A stretch of DNA of 64,000 nucleotides from Ornithinicoccus sp045032955 (GTDB lineage: Bacteria; Actinomycetota; Actinomycetes; Actinomycetales; Dermatophilaceae): positions 434,001 to 498,000 of the forward strand of contig NZ_JBJFZU010000002.1 of NCBI RefSeq assembly GCF_045032955.1, given 5' to 3'. Position 1 is the first letter of the stretch. Each line of letters starts with the position of its first letter. A model generated the notes under the pieces. That model was not told the origin of the DNA. It ran no database searches and worked only from the letters and a program-made list of their open reading frames with translations. A program made the translations under genes and the position numbers. This document shows, one piece after another, positions 49,134-57,964 of the stretch.

Positions 49134-50361
49134 GGGCGGCCTCGATCCGGTCGGCGGCCCGCTGCGGACCCCGCTCCGCCCGCACCCGCTCGCCCACGGT
49201 CGCCGCGCGCTGCACCACCGCGGGGTCGGCAGCCTCCTCGAAGGCCGCGCGCAGCCGGTCGACCGACGCGACCGCCACCGGCACCGGTGCGGCCGCCACC
49301 CCGATCTCGTGCACCCGCCGCGCGAAGAACGGCTGGTCCAGCGCGAAGGGCACCACCACCTGGGGCACCCCTGCGCGTAGCGCCTGCGCGGTGGTCCCGG
49401 CGCCCCCGTGGTGCGCCACCGCCGCCATCCGGGGGAACAGCACGTCGTGCGGTGCCTGGTCCAGGAAGTGCACCCGCTCGTCGTCCTCCTCGGCCAGCCC
49501 GGTGCCGCGCAGGGCCACCACCCGGTGTCCCGCGGCCAGCGCCCCGTGCACGGTATGCCGCAGCGCGGCCCGGGTGACGTCCAGGCTCTGGCTGCCGAAG
49601 CCGGCATACACCGGGGGCGGACCCGCGGCCAGGAAGTCCTCCAGCCCACGGTCCAGCTCGGTGCCGGGCGGTGACTCCAGGAAGGGGTAGCCGGTGGTGC
49701 GGACCCGACGTCCGCTCACCCGGCGCTCGGTGATGACCTCCGCGGTGTGCGCCACGAAGGTGGGCAGCGCCACCGCGCTGCGCAGGGCGCGGACCGGCCC
49801 CGGGCGCGGGACACCCATTCCCACCAGCGCGGAGACCACCGGTGCGGTGACCGCCGCGGCCGGGCGCAGGCTGCGCAGTCCGGCCACGAGGTTGCGCCAG
49901 GACCGTCCCGGCCGGACGGCGAACATGCTGGCGTCGCCCCAGCGCGAGGGCAGGGCCGGCACGAAGAGCATGAGGACGTGCGGGCGCGGGTCGGCGGCGT
50001 CCATCTGCAGCACCATGCCCAGGGTGAGCGCGGTCGCGACGACGGCGTCGTAGCGCGGCCACAGCCCGACGATGGCCCGGGCCAGCTCCGGTGCCATCGC
50101 CTCGGCCTGCCGCTGCAGGGCGGTCAGCTGACCGGGCACCCCGGTGCCGGCCATCGCGGCCGAGACGTCCCCGGCCCGGTAGATCGCCATCGCGTCGACC
50201 TCGACCTCCTCGACGGTGACGCCCTGACCGGTCAGCCACGGGACGAAGTCGGTGGACGCGCTCACCGCCACCTGGTGGCCGCGGCGCTCCAGCTCCCGGG
50301 CGACCGGGATGATCGGCTGGTAGTCGCCGCGGCTCCCGCCGGCCAGGATGACGATGCGCAT
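49117..50361 (-). CDS. glycosyltransferase, UGT/GT1 (MGT-like) family
   Basis: 414 aa GT-B fold. IVILAGGSRGDYQPIIPVARELERRGHQV at the N-terminus is the acceptor-domain opening of GT1 enzymes; the C-terminal domain has PVYAGFGSQ near residue 262 and the nucleotide-sugar motif HHGGAGTTAQALRAGVPQVVVPFALDQPFFARRV near residue 325. Such enzymes glycosylate macrolides, lipids, sterols or other small molecules. ATG 50361 supports the usual first beta strand. It lies between a GSDH gene and a UvrA-like gene and could help drug inactivation, but no substrate can be named. Confidence 0.85.
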   Translation of the reverse strand: MRIVILAGGSRGDYQPIIPVARELERRGHQVAVSASTDFVPWLTGQGVTVEEVEVDAMAIYRAGDVSAAMAGTGVPGQLTALQRQAEAMAPELARAIVGLWPRYDAVVATALTLGMVLQMDAADPRPHVLMLFVPALPSRWGDASMFAVRPGRSWRNLVAGLRSLRPAAAVTAPVVSALVGMGVPRPGPVRALRSAVALPTFVAHTAEVITERRVSGRRVRTTGYPFLESPPGTELDRGLEDFLAAGPPPVYAGFGSQSLDVTRAALRHTVHGALAAGHRVVALRGTGLAEEDDERVHFLDQAPHDVLFPRMAAVAHHGGAGTTAQALRAGVPQVVVPFALDQPFFARRVHEIGVAAAPVPVAVASVDRLRAAFEEAADPAVVQRAATVGERVRAERGPQRAADRIEAALTPGG

Positions 50362-50405
50362 ACCCCCAGTGTGGACGGGGGCGCACCAGGCCGCACCGTC
50401 GGCGA

Positions 50406-52850
50406 TCACCTGGGGGCGGAGGACACCACCCGCCCGCCCGCGTCGCCCGCGCCCGGTCCCAGCTCGACCAGGTGGTCGGCGGTGGCGACCGCGACCGGGT
50501 CGTGCTCGGCCAGCAGCACGGTATGCCCGCCGTCGGCGAGGGCGTGCAGCTGCGCCAGCAGCCGGTGCACGTCGGCCGGGTGCAGCCCGGTGGTCGGCTC
50601 GTCGAAGAGGTAGAGCGTCGCGCTGCGCCGCTGCTTCTGCAGCTCGGTGGCCAGCTTGATCCGCTGGGCCTCGCCGCCGGAGAGCTCGGTGGCCGGCTGC
50701 CCCAGGGTGAGGTAGCCCAGGCCGAGGGCGTCCAGCGCCGCCAGCGCCCGGGCCGCCGGGGGGATCCCGTCCAGGGCCTCCCGGGCCTCGCGCACCGTCA
50801 TCGCCAGCAGGTCGGCGACGGTATGCCCGTGCCAGGTCACGGCCAGGCTCTCCTCCGCGAACCGGGCGCCGCGGCAGCGGGGGCAGGGGGCGTACGCCCC
50901 GGGCAGGAAGAGCAGCTCGATCGCGACCGCGCCCTCCCCGGTGCACTCTGGGCACTGCCCGGCGGTGGTGTTGAAGCTGAACCGTCCCGGGCCGAACCGG
51001 ATGGCCTTGGCCTCCGGGGTCGCCGCGAACGCCTTGCGGACCGCGTCCCACAGGCCGGTGTAGGTCGCCAGGGTCGAGCGGGGGGTGCGCCCGATCGGGC
51101 GCTGGGTGATCCGGACCACCCGGCGCGGCGCCCCGGTGCCGCTGGTGCCGACCTGGCCGAGGGCAGTCACGTCCGCGTCCTCGCCCTCGTCCTCGTTCTC
51201 CTCGTCCGCGGCGTCGGGCAGGTCCTCCACCGTCGCCAGCCGGGCCCCGACCACGTCGTGCACGGCGTCCAGCAGGCTGGTCTTGCCCGACCCGGAGATG
51301 CCGTTCACCACGGTCACCACCCCGAGCGGCAGGTCCAGGTCGAGCCCGCGCACGGTGTGCCGGTGCAGCCCGCGCAGGGCCAGGGTGCCCGTCGGGGGAC
51401 GCGGCCCGGTCCGCTCCCCGAGCACCAGGGCGGGGTGCACCGGCTCGTCCAGGAAGGCGGCGGTGGGGGAGGCCGGGGTCGCGGCCAGCTCGCTGACCGG
51501 GCCGCTGCACAGCAGCTCACCGCCCTCGCGGCCGGCGCCGGGACCCACGTCCACCACCCAGTCGCAGCGGCGGACCACGGCCATGTCGTGCTCGACCACG
51601 ACGACCGTGTTGCCCGCCTCGACCAGGGCGCGCAGCAGCGCCACCAGCTGGTCGACATCGCGGGGGTGCAGCCCGGCCGAGGGCTCGTCCAGGACGTAGA
51701 CGACCCCGAACAGGCCGGAGCGCAGCGCGGTGGCCAGCCGCAGCCGTTGCAGCTCGCCGGCCGAGACCCCGGTCGCCGGCCGACCCAGCGAGAGGTGCCC
51801 CAGGCCGAGGTCCTCCAGCAGCTCCAGCCGGCCGACCAGGTCCTCGAGCAGCACCCGCTCCGCCTGGGCGGCGGCCTGTCCCGTGGAGGCGGTCCCGGTC
51901 CCGTGCTCGTCGTCGACCCGCCGTCGCCGTTCCTGGAGCCGGCGCAGCAGCTCCTCGACCGGCAGCGCCGCCGCCTCGTCGATCGCCAGACCGCCCCAGC
52001 GCACGGCCAGCGCGTCGGGCCGCAGCCGGCGACCCTCGCAGGTGGGGCACGAGGACGTCTGTACGAAGCGCAGCATCCGGCGCCGGGCGGTCGCGCTGCG
52101 GCTCTCGGCCAGGGTGCGCCGCACGTAGCGCGCAGCCGAGCTGAACGTGCCCTGGTACGGCCGGTTGATCCGGTCCGCGTCCCGGGTCGGCACCACCGTG
52201 ACCACCGGCTGCTCGTCGGTGAAGAGGATCCACCGGCGGGTCTCGGCGGACAGCTCCCGCCAGGGGGCGTCGATGTCGTGCCCGAGGGTGGCGACGATGT
52301 CGCGGTAGTTCTTGCCCAGCCAGGCCCCGGGCCAGGCGGCGATCGCGCCCTCGGCGATCGAGAGCGACGGGTCGGGCACCATCGAGTCCTCGGTCGGCTC
52401 GTGCACCACCGCGACACCGCCGCAGCCCGGGCAGGCACCGACCGCGGTGTTCGCGGAGAAGTGGTCGGAGTCCAGCCGCGGTGCACCCGCCGGGTAGTCA
52501 CCGCAGCGTGACCACAGCATCCGCAGCGTGGATCCGGTGGTGGTCACGGTGCCCACGGTGGAGCGGGCCCCCGCACCGCCGCGCCCCTGCTCCAGCGCGA
52601 CGGTCGGTGGAAGCCCCCGCACGTCCCGCACCTGCGGGTCGACGGCGGTGTGCAGCAGCCGCCGCGCGTAGGGGGCGACGGAGTCGAGGTAGCGGCGCTG
52701 GCTCTCGCCGTGGATGGTGCCGAAGGCCAGGCTGGACTTGCCCGAGCCGGACACCCCGGTCACCGCGACCAGCGCGTCCCGCGGCAGGTCCACGTCGACG
52801 TCGCGCAGGTTGTGCAGGCGTGCCCCGCGGACCTCGATCAGACCGTTCAT
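50406..52850 (-). CDS. UvrA-like ABC ATPase (class II/drug-resistance type)
   Basis: 814 aa with two UvrA-type ATPase halves. Walker A GVSGSGKSSLAFGT near residue 33 and GISGSGKTSLLDAV near 512; signatures VSAGELQRLRLATAL and LSGGEAQRIKLATEL; Walker B VYVLDEPSAGLHPRD and LYLFDEPTTGLHPAD. Zinc pairs CPGCGG, CPTCEGRR and CPECTGEG...CPRCRG are present. It is about 130 residues shorter than housekeeping UvrA, lacking much of the UvrB-binding region, as in UvrA2/DrrC-like proteins tied to drug tolerance. ATG 52850 preferred over an upstream in-frame start. Confidence 0.85.
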   Translation of the reverse strand: MNGLIEVRGARLHNLRDVDVDLPRDALVAVTGVSGSGKSSLAFGTIHGESQRRYLDSVAPYARRLLHTAVDPQVRDVRGLPPTVALEQGRGGAGARSTVGTVTTTGSTLRMLWSRCGDYPAGAPRLDSDHFSANTAVGACPGCGGVAVVHEPTEDSMVPDPSLSIAEGAIAAWPGAWLGKNYRDIVATLGHDIDAPWRELSAETRRWILFTDEQPVVTVVPTRDADRINRPYQGTFSSAARYVRRTLAESRSATARRRMLRFVQTSSCPTCEGRRLRPDALAVRWGGLAIDEAAALPVEELLRRLQERRRRVDDEHGTGTASTGQAAAQAERVLLEDLVGRLELLEDLGLGHLSLGRPATGVSAGELQRLRLATALRSGLFGVVYVLDEPSAGLHPRDVDQLVALLRALVEAGNTVVVVEHDMAVVRRCDWVVDVGPGAGREGGELLCSGPVSELAATPASPTAAFLDEPVHPALVLGERTGPRPPTGTLALRGLHRHTVRGLDLDLPLGVVTVVNGISGSGKTSLLDAVHDVVGARLATVEDLPDAADEENEDEGEDADVTALGQVGTSGTGAPRRVVRITQRPIGRTPRSTLATYTGLWDAVRKAFAATPEAKAIRFGPGRFSFNTTAGQCPECTGEGAVAIELLFLPGAYAPCPRCRGARFAEESLAVTWHGHTVADLLAMTVREAREALDGIPPAARALAALDALGLGYLTLGQPATELSGGEAQRIKLATELQKQRRSATLYLFDEPTTGLHPADVHRLLAQLHALADGGHTVLLAEHDPVAVATADHLVELGPGAGDAGGRVVSSAPR

Positions 52851-52870
52851 GCCGGTCACGGTATGCCGCG

Positions 52871-53812
52871 TCACCCGCGACCGTCACGCCCCGGTCCGCT
52901 GCCGGGTGCCTCGTCGGACCCGTCGTCCGGTCCTTCGTCCCGCGCGGCGGGCCCCCGCCCCCACAGCTCGATCAGCCGCGGGGTGAGCCCGAGGGTGGTG
53001 ACGTCGGAGGAGGTCTCGATGCCGGCCCGCCGGAAGGCGGTGAGCACGGCCCGGATCACGTCGTCCCGGGCCTCCTTGGTCTCCAGCTGGCGGGCGCCGG
53101 ACCAGAAGCGCAGCTCCAGCTCCACCGCCCGGGTGCCCACCGCGGTGAACAGGGCCTGCGGCGGCGGGTCCTCCAGCACGGCCGTCAGCTCGCGCATCGC
53201 CAGCACGGCCACCGAGCGGACCTCGTCCAGGTCGTTGTCGTCGGCGATCTCCACGGTGATCGCGCTGCGGACCTGCTCGAACCCGGTCTGCACGACGACC
53301 GGGTTCGAGTGCAGGGTCCCGTTGGGGATCAGGACGAGGCGCCCGTCGAAGGTGCGGATCGACGTCGAGCTGAGCCCCATCTGCACGACCGTCCCCGCGT
53401 GGTCCAGGACGGCGATCTGGTCGCCGACGCCGAACCTGCCCCGGCCGAGGATGACGATCCCGGCGAACATGTTGCCCAGCACCGTCTGGAAGGCGATGCC
53501 CGCGGCGATCGAGATGATGCCGACCCCGCCGAGGATGTTCACCGGCCGCACGCTGGGGAAGAGGACCGTCAGGGCGGCACCGACGCCCAGCGCGACGACC
53601 AGCATCCCGGCCAGCCGGCCGAACACCCTGGCCGACTCGGCGCTGCGTCCGCGCCACCCCAGGATCCCGCTCACGGCCAGCCGGGTCAGCTGCCCGAGGA
53701 TCACCGCGCCCAGCAGCACCACGCAGGCCAGCCCGAGACCGGTCCAGGTCACGTCCGGCAGCACCAGGGCGTCACCGGGTGAGGCCGCCGGCCAGGCGGC
53801 TGCGGCGCTCAT
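52871..53812 (-). CDS. MscS-type mechanosensitive channel
   Basis: 313 aa. Three transmembrane helices (about 21-45, 67-85, 92-120); the pore helix ILGGVGIISIAAGIAFQTVLGNMFAGIVIL carries the Gly/Ala zipper of MscS. The beta domain follows in GDQIAVLDHAGTVVQMGLSSTSIRTFDGRLVLIPNG. It opens when the membrane stretches and releases solutes after a drop in osmolarity. ATG 53812 overlaps the DUF2254 stop by four bases, so it is the last of at least three coupled minus-strand genes. Confidence 0.88.
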   Translation of the reverse strand: MSAAAAWPAASPGDALVLPDVTWTGLGLACVVLLGAVILGQLTRLAVSGILGWRGRSAESARVFGRLAGMLVVALGVGAALTVLFPSVRPVNILGGVGIISIAAGIAFQTVLGNMFAGIVILGRGRFGVGDQIAVLDHAGTVVQMGLSSTSIRTFDGRLVLIPNGTLHSNPVVVQTGFEQVRSAITVEIADDNDLDEVRSVAVLAMRELTAVLEDPPPQALFTAVGTRAVELELRFWSGARQLETKEARDDVIRAVLTAFRRAGIETSSDVTTLGLTPRLIELWGRGPAARDEGPDDGSDEAPGSGPGRDGRG

Positions 53813-55197
53813 GCCCCGCCCCCGCCGGGCATCCGCTCCACCTCGGCGGCGGCCTCCCGGGCCAGGCGTCCGGCGACCTGCCCCCAGTGGTCCAGCACGG
53901 GGGCATACCCCGGCAACGCCACCGGGCGCAGGGCATCGATGACGTCGCCCACCTGGCGGGGCACCTGCAGCGACTCCTCGGCGTAGTGCAGCAGCTCCTC
54001 GAGCGACAGGTCGACGAGCTCGCTCACCCGCTGCGGACGGTGCACCAGCCGGACCTGCCCCTCGTGCTCGAGGACGCTGGGCAGGTCCCGGCGGGTGATG
54101 AGCAGCCGGAGGATGCGGTGGATCTCGTCGGTGACCTGGCTGGCGGTCGTCGGGTCGTTGATGCCGGGGCTGAGGGCTCGTTCGCCGATGTCCACCAGCT
54201 TGCGCACGCCCAGGGCCGGGTCCTGGTTGAAGACCCGGTCCTGCTCCACCACGACGCACCTGCGCACCGCGTCGAGGTCGTGACGACGGGCCAGCTCGGC
54301 GTGCGTCCCGTCACCGGTCGGGTCGGCCGCGTCGGCGCCCAGCACGAGCACCCGCTGCGGCAGCGGCAGCCCGAAGATCCGCAGCGCGGGCGTGCCCTCG
54401 GTGACGAACCGGCCGACCGGCAGCAGCACCTCGACCACGGCGTCGTGCTCGACCGCCCAGTCGACCAGGCGCCGGTGGGCCACCTCGACCACGTAGCCGT
54501 GCTCCTGCGCCTCCAGCACCAGCTGCGGCTCCGCGGGCGCGGGGTCCCAGGCCGGCTGAGGGCGCAGCGCGGCCGGTTCGTCGGCGGCCGGGAAGTAGCG
54601 GTCGACCACGTCCACCGTGGAGTCGCCCAGGTGGGACACGATCGAGGACACCTGGATCGAGGTGGTGATGTGCTGGATGAAGGCGAGGAAGGTGCCGACG
54701 CTGGCCAGCACCAGCAGGAAGCCCACGGTGACCGAGATCTGCGGGACGAAGGACTCCTCGCCGGAGGCGCCCTGCACCGAGCGCAGCACCGTCAGGGCGT
54801 AGGTGAAGGTCGCCGCGAAGATGCCCAGGGTGGCCTGGGTGATCCGGCTCGAGAGGAAGTCGGTGAGCACCCGCGGGCTGAACTGGCTGCTCGCGAGCTG
54901 GATCACGACCATCGTGATCGAGAAGACGAGCCCGGTCACCGAGATCATCGCGCCGGCGATCGTGCTGAGCATCCCGCGCGCGCCGTCCGCGCCGCCCTGG
55001 AAGACGAACGGCAGGTGCTCGTCGACGGTCTGCTCCCACTCCGGCAGCAGCACCCCGACGACGGTGGCGACCAGCACGAAGGTCATCGGCAGCACCCAGA
55101 ACGGCCGCCAGAGGCGGGTCCACCGGGTGGTGCGCCGCACCTGCGGCAGCACCCCGACGTCGTCGACGCTCTCGCCCGAGGAGGAGGCCCCGCTCAC
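53809..55197 (-). CDS. DUF2254 membrane protein
   Basis: 462 aa from a GTG overlapping the enoyl-CoA hydratase stop (GTGA). Four transmembrane helices in the first 200 residues, with MLSTIAGAMISVTGLVFSITMVVIQLASSQFSPR near residue 80-115, the most conserved block of DUF2254, and FIQHITTSIQVSSIV near 190. The remaining half is soluble, with ALSPGINDPTTASQ near 355. Function unknown; often beside channels. Coupling with the mscS-type gene downstream suggests a joint envelope role. Confidence 0.85.
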   Translation of the reverse strand: MSGASSSGESVDDVGVLPQVRRTTRWTRLWRPFWVLPMTFVLVATVVGVLLPEWEQTVDEHLPFVFQGGADGARGMLSTIAGAMISVTGLVFSITMVVIQLASSQFSPRVLTDFLSSRITQATLGIFAATFTYALTVLRSVQGASGEESFVPQISVTVGFLLVLASVGTFLAFIQHITTSIQVSSIVSHLGDSTVDVVDRYFPAADEPAALRPQPAWDPAPAEPQLVLEAQEHGYVVEVAHRRLVDWAVEHDAVVEVLLPVGRFVTEGTPALRIFGLPLPQRVLVLGADAADPTGDGTHAELARRHDLDAVRRCVVVEQDRVFNQDPALGVRKLVDIGERALSPGINDPTTASQVTDEIHRILRLLITRRDLPSVLEHEGQVRLVHRPQRVSELVDLSLEELLHYAEESLQVPRQVGDVIDALRPVALPGYAPVLDHWGQVAGRLAREAAAEVERMPGGGGA

Positions 55198-56033
55198 GCC
55201 GGACCACCGGTGCGTGCCTGCGGGTCGGCGGACCGGTCCGTCGCGCGACCGGGCAGCGCGCCTCGGTCCATCCGGGTCAGCAGCCGCAGCTGCGCCCGGC
55301 GCTCGGCGGCGAAGGTGCGCCGGGGCGAGGAGGTCCAGGTCCGGGTGAAGAGGGCCTTGGCCCTGCCCACCGCCTCCCGGTCGTGCTGCACCATCCCGGC
55401 GACCAGCTCCAGGGCTGCTGCCCGCGGGTCGTCCGCGACCCGGGTGGCCAGTCCGAGCTCGTGGGCCTGCGCACCGGTGACGGTGCGGGCGCTCATCGTC
55501 AGCTCCTTGGCGACGTCGGCGCCGACCAGCTCGACCAGGGCCCGCACCCCGGCCATGTCCGGGACCAGCCCCCAGCGGACCTCGCGGACCGACCAGGCGG
55601 CGTCCGCCGTGGTGGTCCGGAAGTCCGCCCCCAGCGCCAGCTGGATCCCCGCCCCGAGGCAGTGCCCGTGCACGACGGCGACCACCGGCACCGGCACCCG
55701 GCGCCAGGCCCAGCAGGCCTCCTGGAAGACGTTGGTTCCCCACCAGGGCCGCGGCAGGAACCGGCCGGCGATGGCGGCGGGTTCGCGCAGCGCGGCACGC
55801 AGGTCCAGGCCGGCGCAGAAGGCGTCGCCCGCCCCGCTGAGCAGCACCGCCCGCACCGTGCTGTCGCGGCGCAGGGTATGCGCGGTCCGGACCAGGTCGT
55901 CCAGCATCGGCAGCGTCATCGCGTTGAGCTTCTCCGGCCGCTGCAGCACCACCTCGACCACCCCGTCGGTGTCGCCGGCGCGGCGGACCAGGACGTGCTC
56001 GGTGCTGCGGGGCAGGGGTGAGGGGGAGGGCAT
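55194..56033 (-). CDS. enoyl-CoA hydratase/isomerase family protein
   Basis: 279 aa crotonase fold. LQRPEKLNAMTLPMLDDL near residue 30, the oxyanion-hole segment GAGDAFCAGLDLRAAL near 67 and HGHCLGAGIQLALGADFR near 122 are typical. The first acidic residue used by hydratases (Glu144) aligns near the VRWGLVPDMAG loop, where Pro-Asp is found; the second is less clear, so isomerase or other activity is possible. ATG 56033 lies in GGTATGCC. It is the first gene of a coupled run with DUF2254 and MscS genes, downstream of the 60-bp palindrome. Confidence 0.8.
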   Translation of the reverse strand: MPSPSPLPRSTEHVLVRRAGDTDGVVEVVLQRPEKLNAMTLPMLDDLVRTAHTLRRDSTVRAVLLSGAGDAFCAGLDLRAALREPAAIAGRFLPRPWWGTNVFQEACWAWRRVPVPVVAVVHGHCLGAGIQLALGADFRTTTADAAWSVREVRWGLVPDMAGVRALVELVGADVAKELTMSARTVTGAQAHELGLATRVADDPRAAALELVAGMVQHDREAVGRAKALFTRTWTSSPRRTFAAERRAQLRLLTRMDRGALPGRATDRSADPQARTGGPA

Positions 56034-56100
56034 ACCCCGAGCATCGCAGAGGTATGCCGCAGCTCCCTCCGCGCACGTCCTCCCCACATCCTCCCCCGGA

Positions 56101-56160
56101 CTCCCGGACATGAGCGAGGCGCCCACCGGATCCGGTGGGCGCCTCGCTCATGTCCGGGAG
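56101..56160. terminator. 60-bp perfect palindrome (30-bp arms, no loop)
   Basis: Bases 56101-56130 are the exact reverse complement of 56131-56160, from CTCCCGGACATGAGC outward to the BamHI-like centre GGATCC. Flanking bases 56100 and 56161 do not pair, so the palindrome has sharp ends. It lies 8 bp after the OsmC gene's stop and 67 bp before the next minus-strand gene, the position of a terminator. Confidence 0.85.
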
Positions 56161-56168
56161 CGGGTGGC

Positions 56169-56609
56169 TCAGCTCTCGAGCGCCGCGTCCAGGCGGATCT
56201 CGACGCCGGTCAGGGCCTTGCTGACCGGGCAGCCGGCCTTGGCCTCCTCGGCAGCCTTGACGAAGGCGGCCTCGTCCAGGCCGTCGACCTCGCCGCGCAC
56301 GGTCAAAGTGATCCCGGTGAGGCGGAAGCCGCCGGCCGGGTCCTCGCCGAGGGAGACGTCGGCGCTCACGTCGAGGGCCTGCGGGGTGCCGCCGGCGGCC
56401 GCGATGAGCGCGGACAGCTGCATGGCGTAGCAGGAGGAGTGCGCGGCGGCGATGAGCTCCTCGGGGGAGGTCGTGCCGTCGGCGTCCTCGGCGGAGCGCT
56501 TCGGGAAGGACACGTCGTAGGTGCCGACCTTGGAGCTGGCGAGCTCGACCTTGCCGGAGCCGTCCTGCAGGGTGCCGGTCCAGGCGGTGCGTGCGGTGCG
56601 AGTGGGCAC
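56169..56609 (-). CDS. osmC: OsmC-family organic hydroperoxide reductase
   Basis: 146 aa from a GTG with AAAGGA about 8 nt upstream. ARTAWTGTLQDGSG opens the fold; the two redox cysteines are in AAHSSCYAMQLSAL near residue 60 and AKAGCPVSKAL near residue 126, and TSPEELIAAAHSSC is the OsmC (not Ohr) wording. It reduces organic peroxides and protects against osmotic/oxidative stress. Full length. Divergent from the VOC gene by 134 bp and ends just before the 60-bp palindrome. Confidence 0.9.
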   Translation of the reverse strand: MPTRTARTAWTGTLQDGSGKVELASSKVGTYDVSFPKRSAEDADGTTSPEELIAAAHSSCYAMQLSALIAAAGGTPQALDVSADVSLGEDPAGGFRLTGITLTVRGEVDGLDEAAFVKAAEEAKAGCPVSKALTGVEIRLDAALES

Positions 56610-56743
56610 GTGAGGTCCTTTCGAGAGGAAGTACGGTCCCCGGTGACAACGAGGGGCGCCACGGCAGCATTCCGGCGCCCGTTCTGCCACGATGGCGACG
56701 GTCGGTGTCCCGCCGGCCGACGGCCCGAGCACGGAGGACGCAC

Positions 56744-57091
56744 ATGCTGGCGGTGACGATGGTGACGATCGACTGCGAGGACCCGAAGGCGCTCGCCGAG
56801 TTCTGGACCCAGGCCCTGCAGACCGAGGTGGTCGCGGACCTGGAGGGCTACCTGGTGCTCGGGGGCAGCCCGGCGTTGGCCCTGCAGCAGGTCGAGGACC
56901 CGACCCCGGGCAAGAACCGCCTGCACATGGACCTGAGCGGCGGCGTGCGCACGGAGGAGGTCGCCCGGCTGGTCGAGCTCGGCGCGGAGGTGGTCCGCAA
57001 CCACGACGTCGAGGGTTTCGCCTGGACGGTCCTGCAGGACCCCGCGGGCAACGAGTTCTGCGTCAGCGACCCGCACGGCGAGAACGACTGA
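56744..57091 (+). CDS. VOC/glyoxalase-like domain protein
   Basis: 115 aa. VTMVTIDCEDPKALAEFWTQAL starts the first beta-alpha-beta unit; LHMDLSGGVRTEEVARLVELGAEVV and WTVLQDPAGNEFCVSDP form the second. It matches the short glyoxalase-like group (Glyoxalase_6). Potential metal ligands (His near LHMDL, Glu in NEFCV) are visible, but the substrate is unknown. The stop lies 6 bp from the convergent permease stop, leaving almost no intergenic space. Confidence 0.8.
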   Translation: MLAVTMVTIDCEDPKALAEFWTQALQTEVVADLEGYLVLGGSPALALQQVEDPTPGKNRLHMDLSGGVRTEEVARLVELGAEVVRNHDVEGFAWTVLQDPAGNEFCVSDPHGEND

Positions 57092-57097
57092 GAGCGT

Positions 57098-57964
57098 TCA
57101 GCGCAGCCCGCTGCTCGCGAACCCCTGGACGAACCAGCGCTGGGCGACCAGGAAGACGACCACCATCGGCGCCACCGTGATCAGCGCGAACGCCATCGTT
57201 CCCCCGTAGTCGGCGCCGAACTGGCCCTGCAGGTAGAGCAGCCCGATCGGCAGCGTGTAGAGCTCGTTCTCGCGCAGCGCGATCAACGGCCAGGCGAAGT
57301 CGTTCCAGGTCTGCAGCAGGCTCATGAAGAAGAGCACCGCGATCAGCGGCCGGGACAGCGGCAGCACGATCCGCAGGAAGATCTGCCGGTGCCCGGCCCC
57401 GTCGATGCGGGCCGCCTCGATCAGCTCGCGGGGGATGCCGAGCATGAACTGGCGCGCCAGGAAGACCCCGAAGGCGGAGGCCGCGGTGGGCAGGATCACC
57501 GCCCAGTAGCTGCCGTACAGCCCGAGGTCGGTGACCAGCCGGAACAGCGCCACCATGATGACCTGCACCGGCAGCATCAGGGTGGACAGCGCCAGCAGCA
57601 GCAGCACCCCGGACCCGCGGAAGCGCAGGTGGGCGAAGGCATACCCGGCGAGCAGGTTGATGCTCACGATGATCAGCGAGGTCACCAGGGCGATCGCCAC
57701 CGAGTTGCCGAACCAGGTGAGCACCGGGAAGGAGTCCAGAACCCGCTCGAAGTTCTCGGTCGTCACCTCCCGCGGCCACAGCCGCATCTGGCCGCCGAGC
57801 AGCTCGGAGCGGGTGGAGAGGGCGACGGCGACCATCCAGTACAGCGGGAACAGGATGACGAGCGCGGCCAGCAGCGCGCCGACCAGCCGGAGCGACGCAC
57901 CGAGGCGTCGGCGACGGCGGGCCGCGCGCAGGGCGGGGGAGGGGGTCGGGGCGAGGGTGCTCAC
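57098..57964 (-). CDS. sugar ABC importer permease, MalG type
   Basis: 288 aa, six transmembrane helices. The EAA loop that docks the ATPase is ELIEAARIDGAGHRQIFLRIVLPLSRP near residue 195-221, the mark of carbohydrate CUT1 permeases. GTG 57964 overlaps the upstream permease stop (GTGA). Third gene of the order binding protein - MalF-type - MalG-type. No ATPase follows; CUT1 importers of actinobacteria commonly share a distant MsiK-type ATPase, which is the likely case here. Confidence 0.88.
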   Translation of the reverse strand: MSTLAPTPSPALRAARRRRRLGASLRLVGALLAALVILFPLYWMVAVALSTRSELLGGQMRLWPREVTTENFERVLDSFPVLTWFGNSVAIALVTSLIIVSINLLAGYAFAHLRFRGSGVLLLLALSTLMLPVQVIMVALFRLVTDLGLYGSYWAVILPTAASAFGVFLARQFMLGIPRELIEAARIDGAGHRQIFLRIVLPLSRPLIAVLFFMSLLQTWNDFAWPLIALRENELYTLPIGLLYLQGQFGADYGGTMAFALITVAPMVVVFLVAQRWFVQGFASSGLR

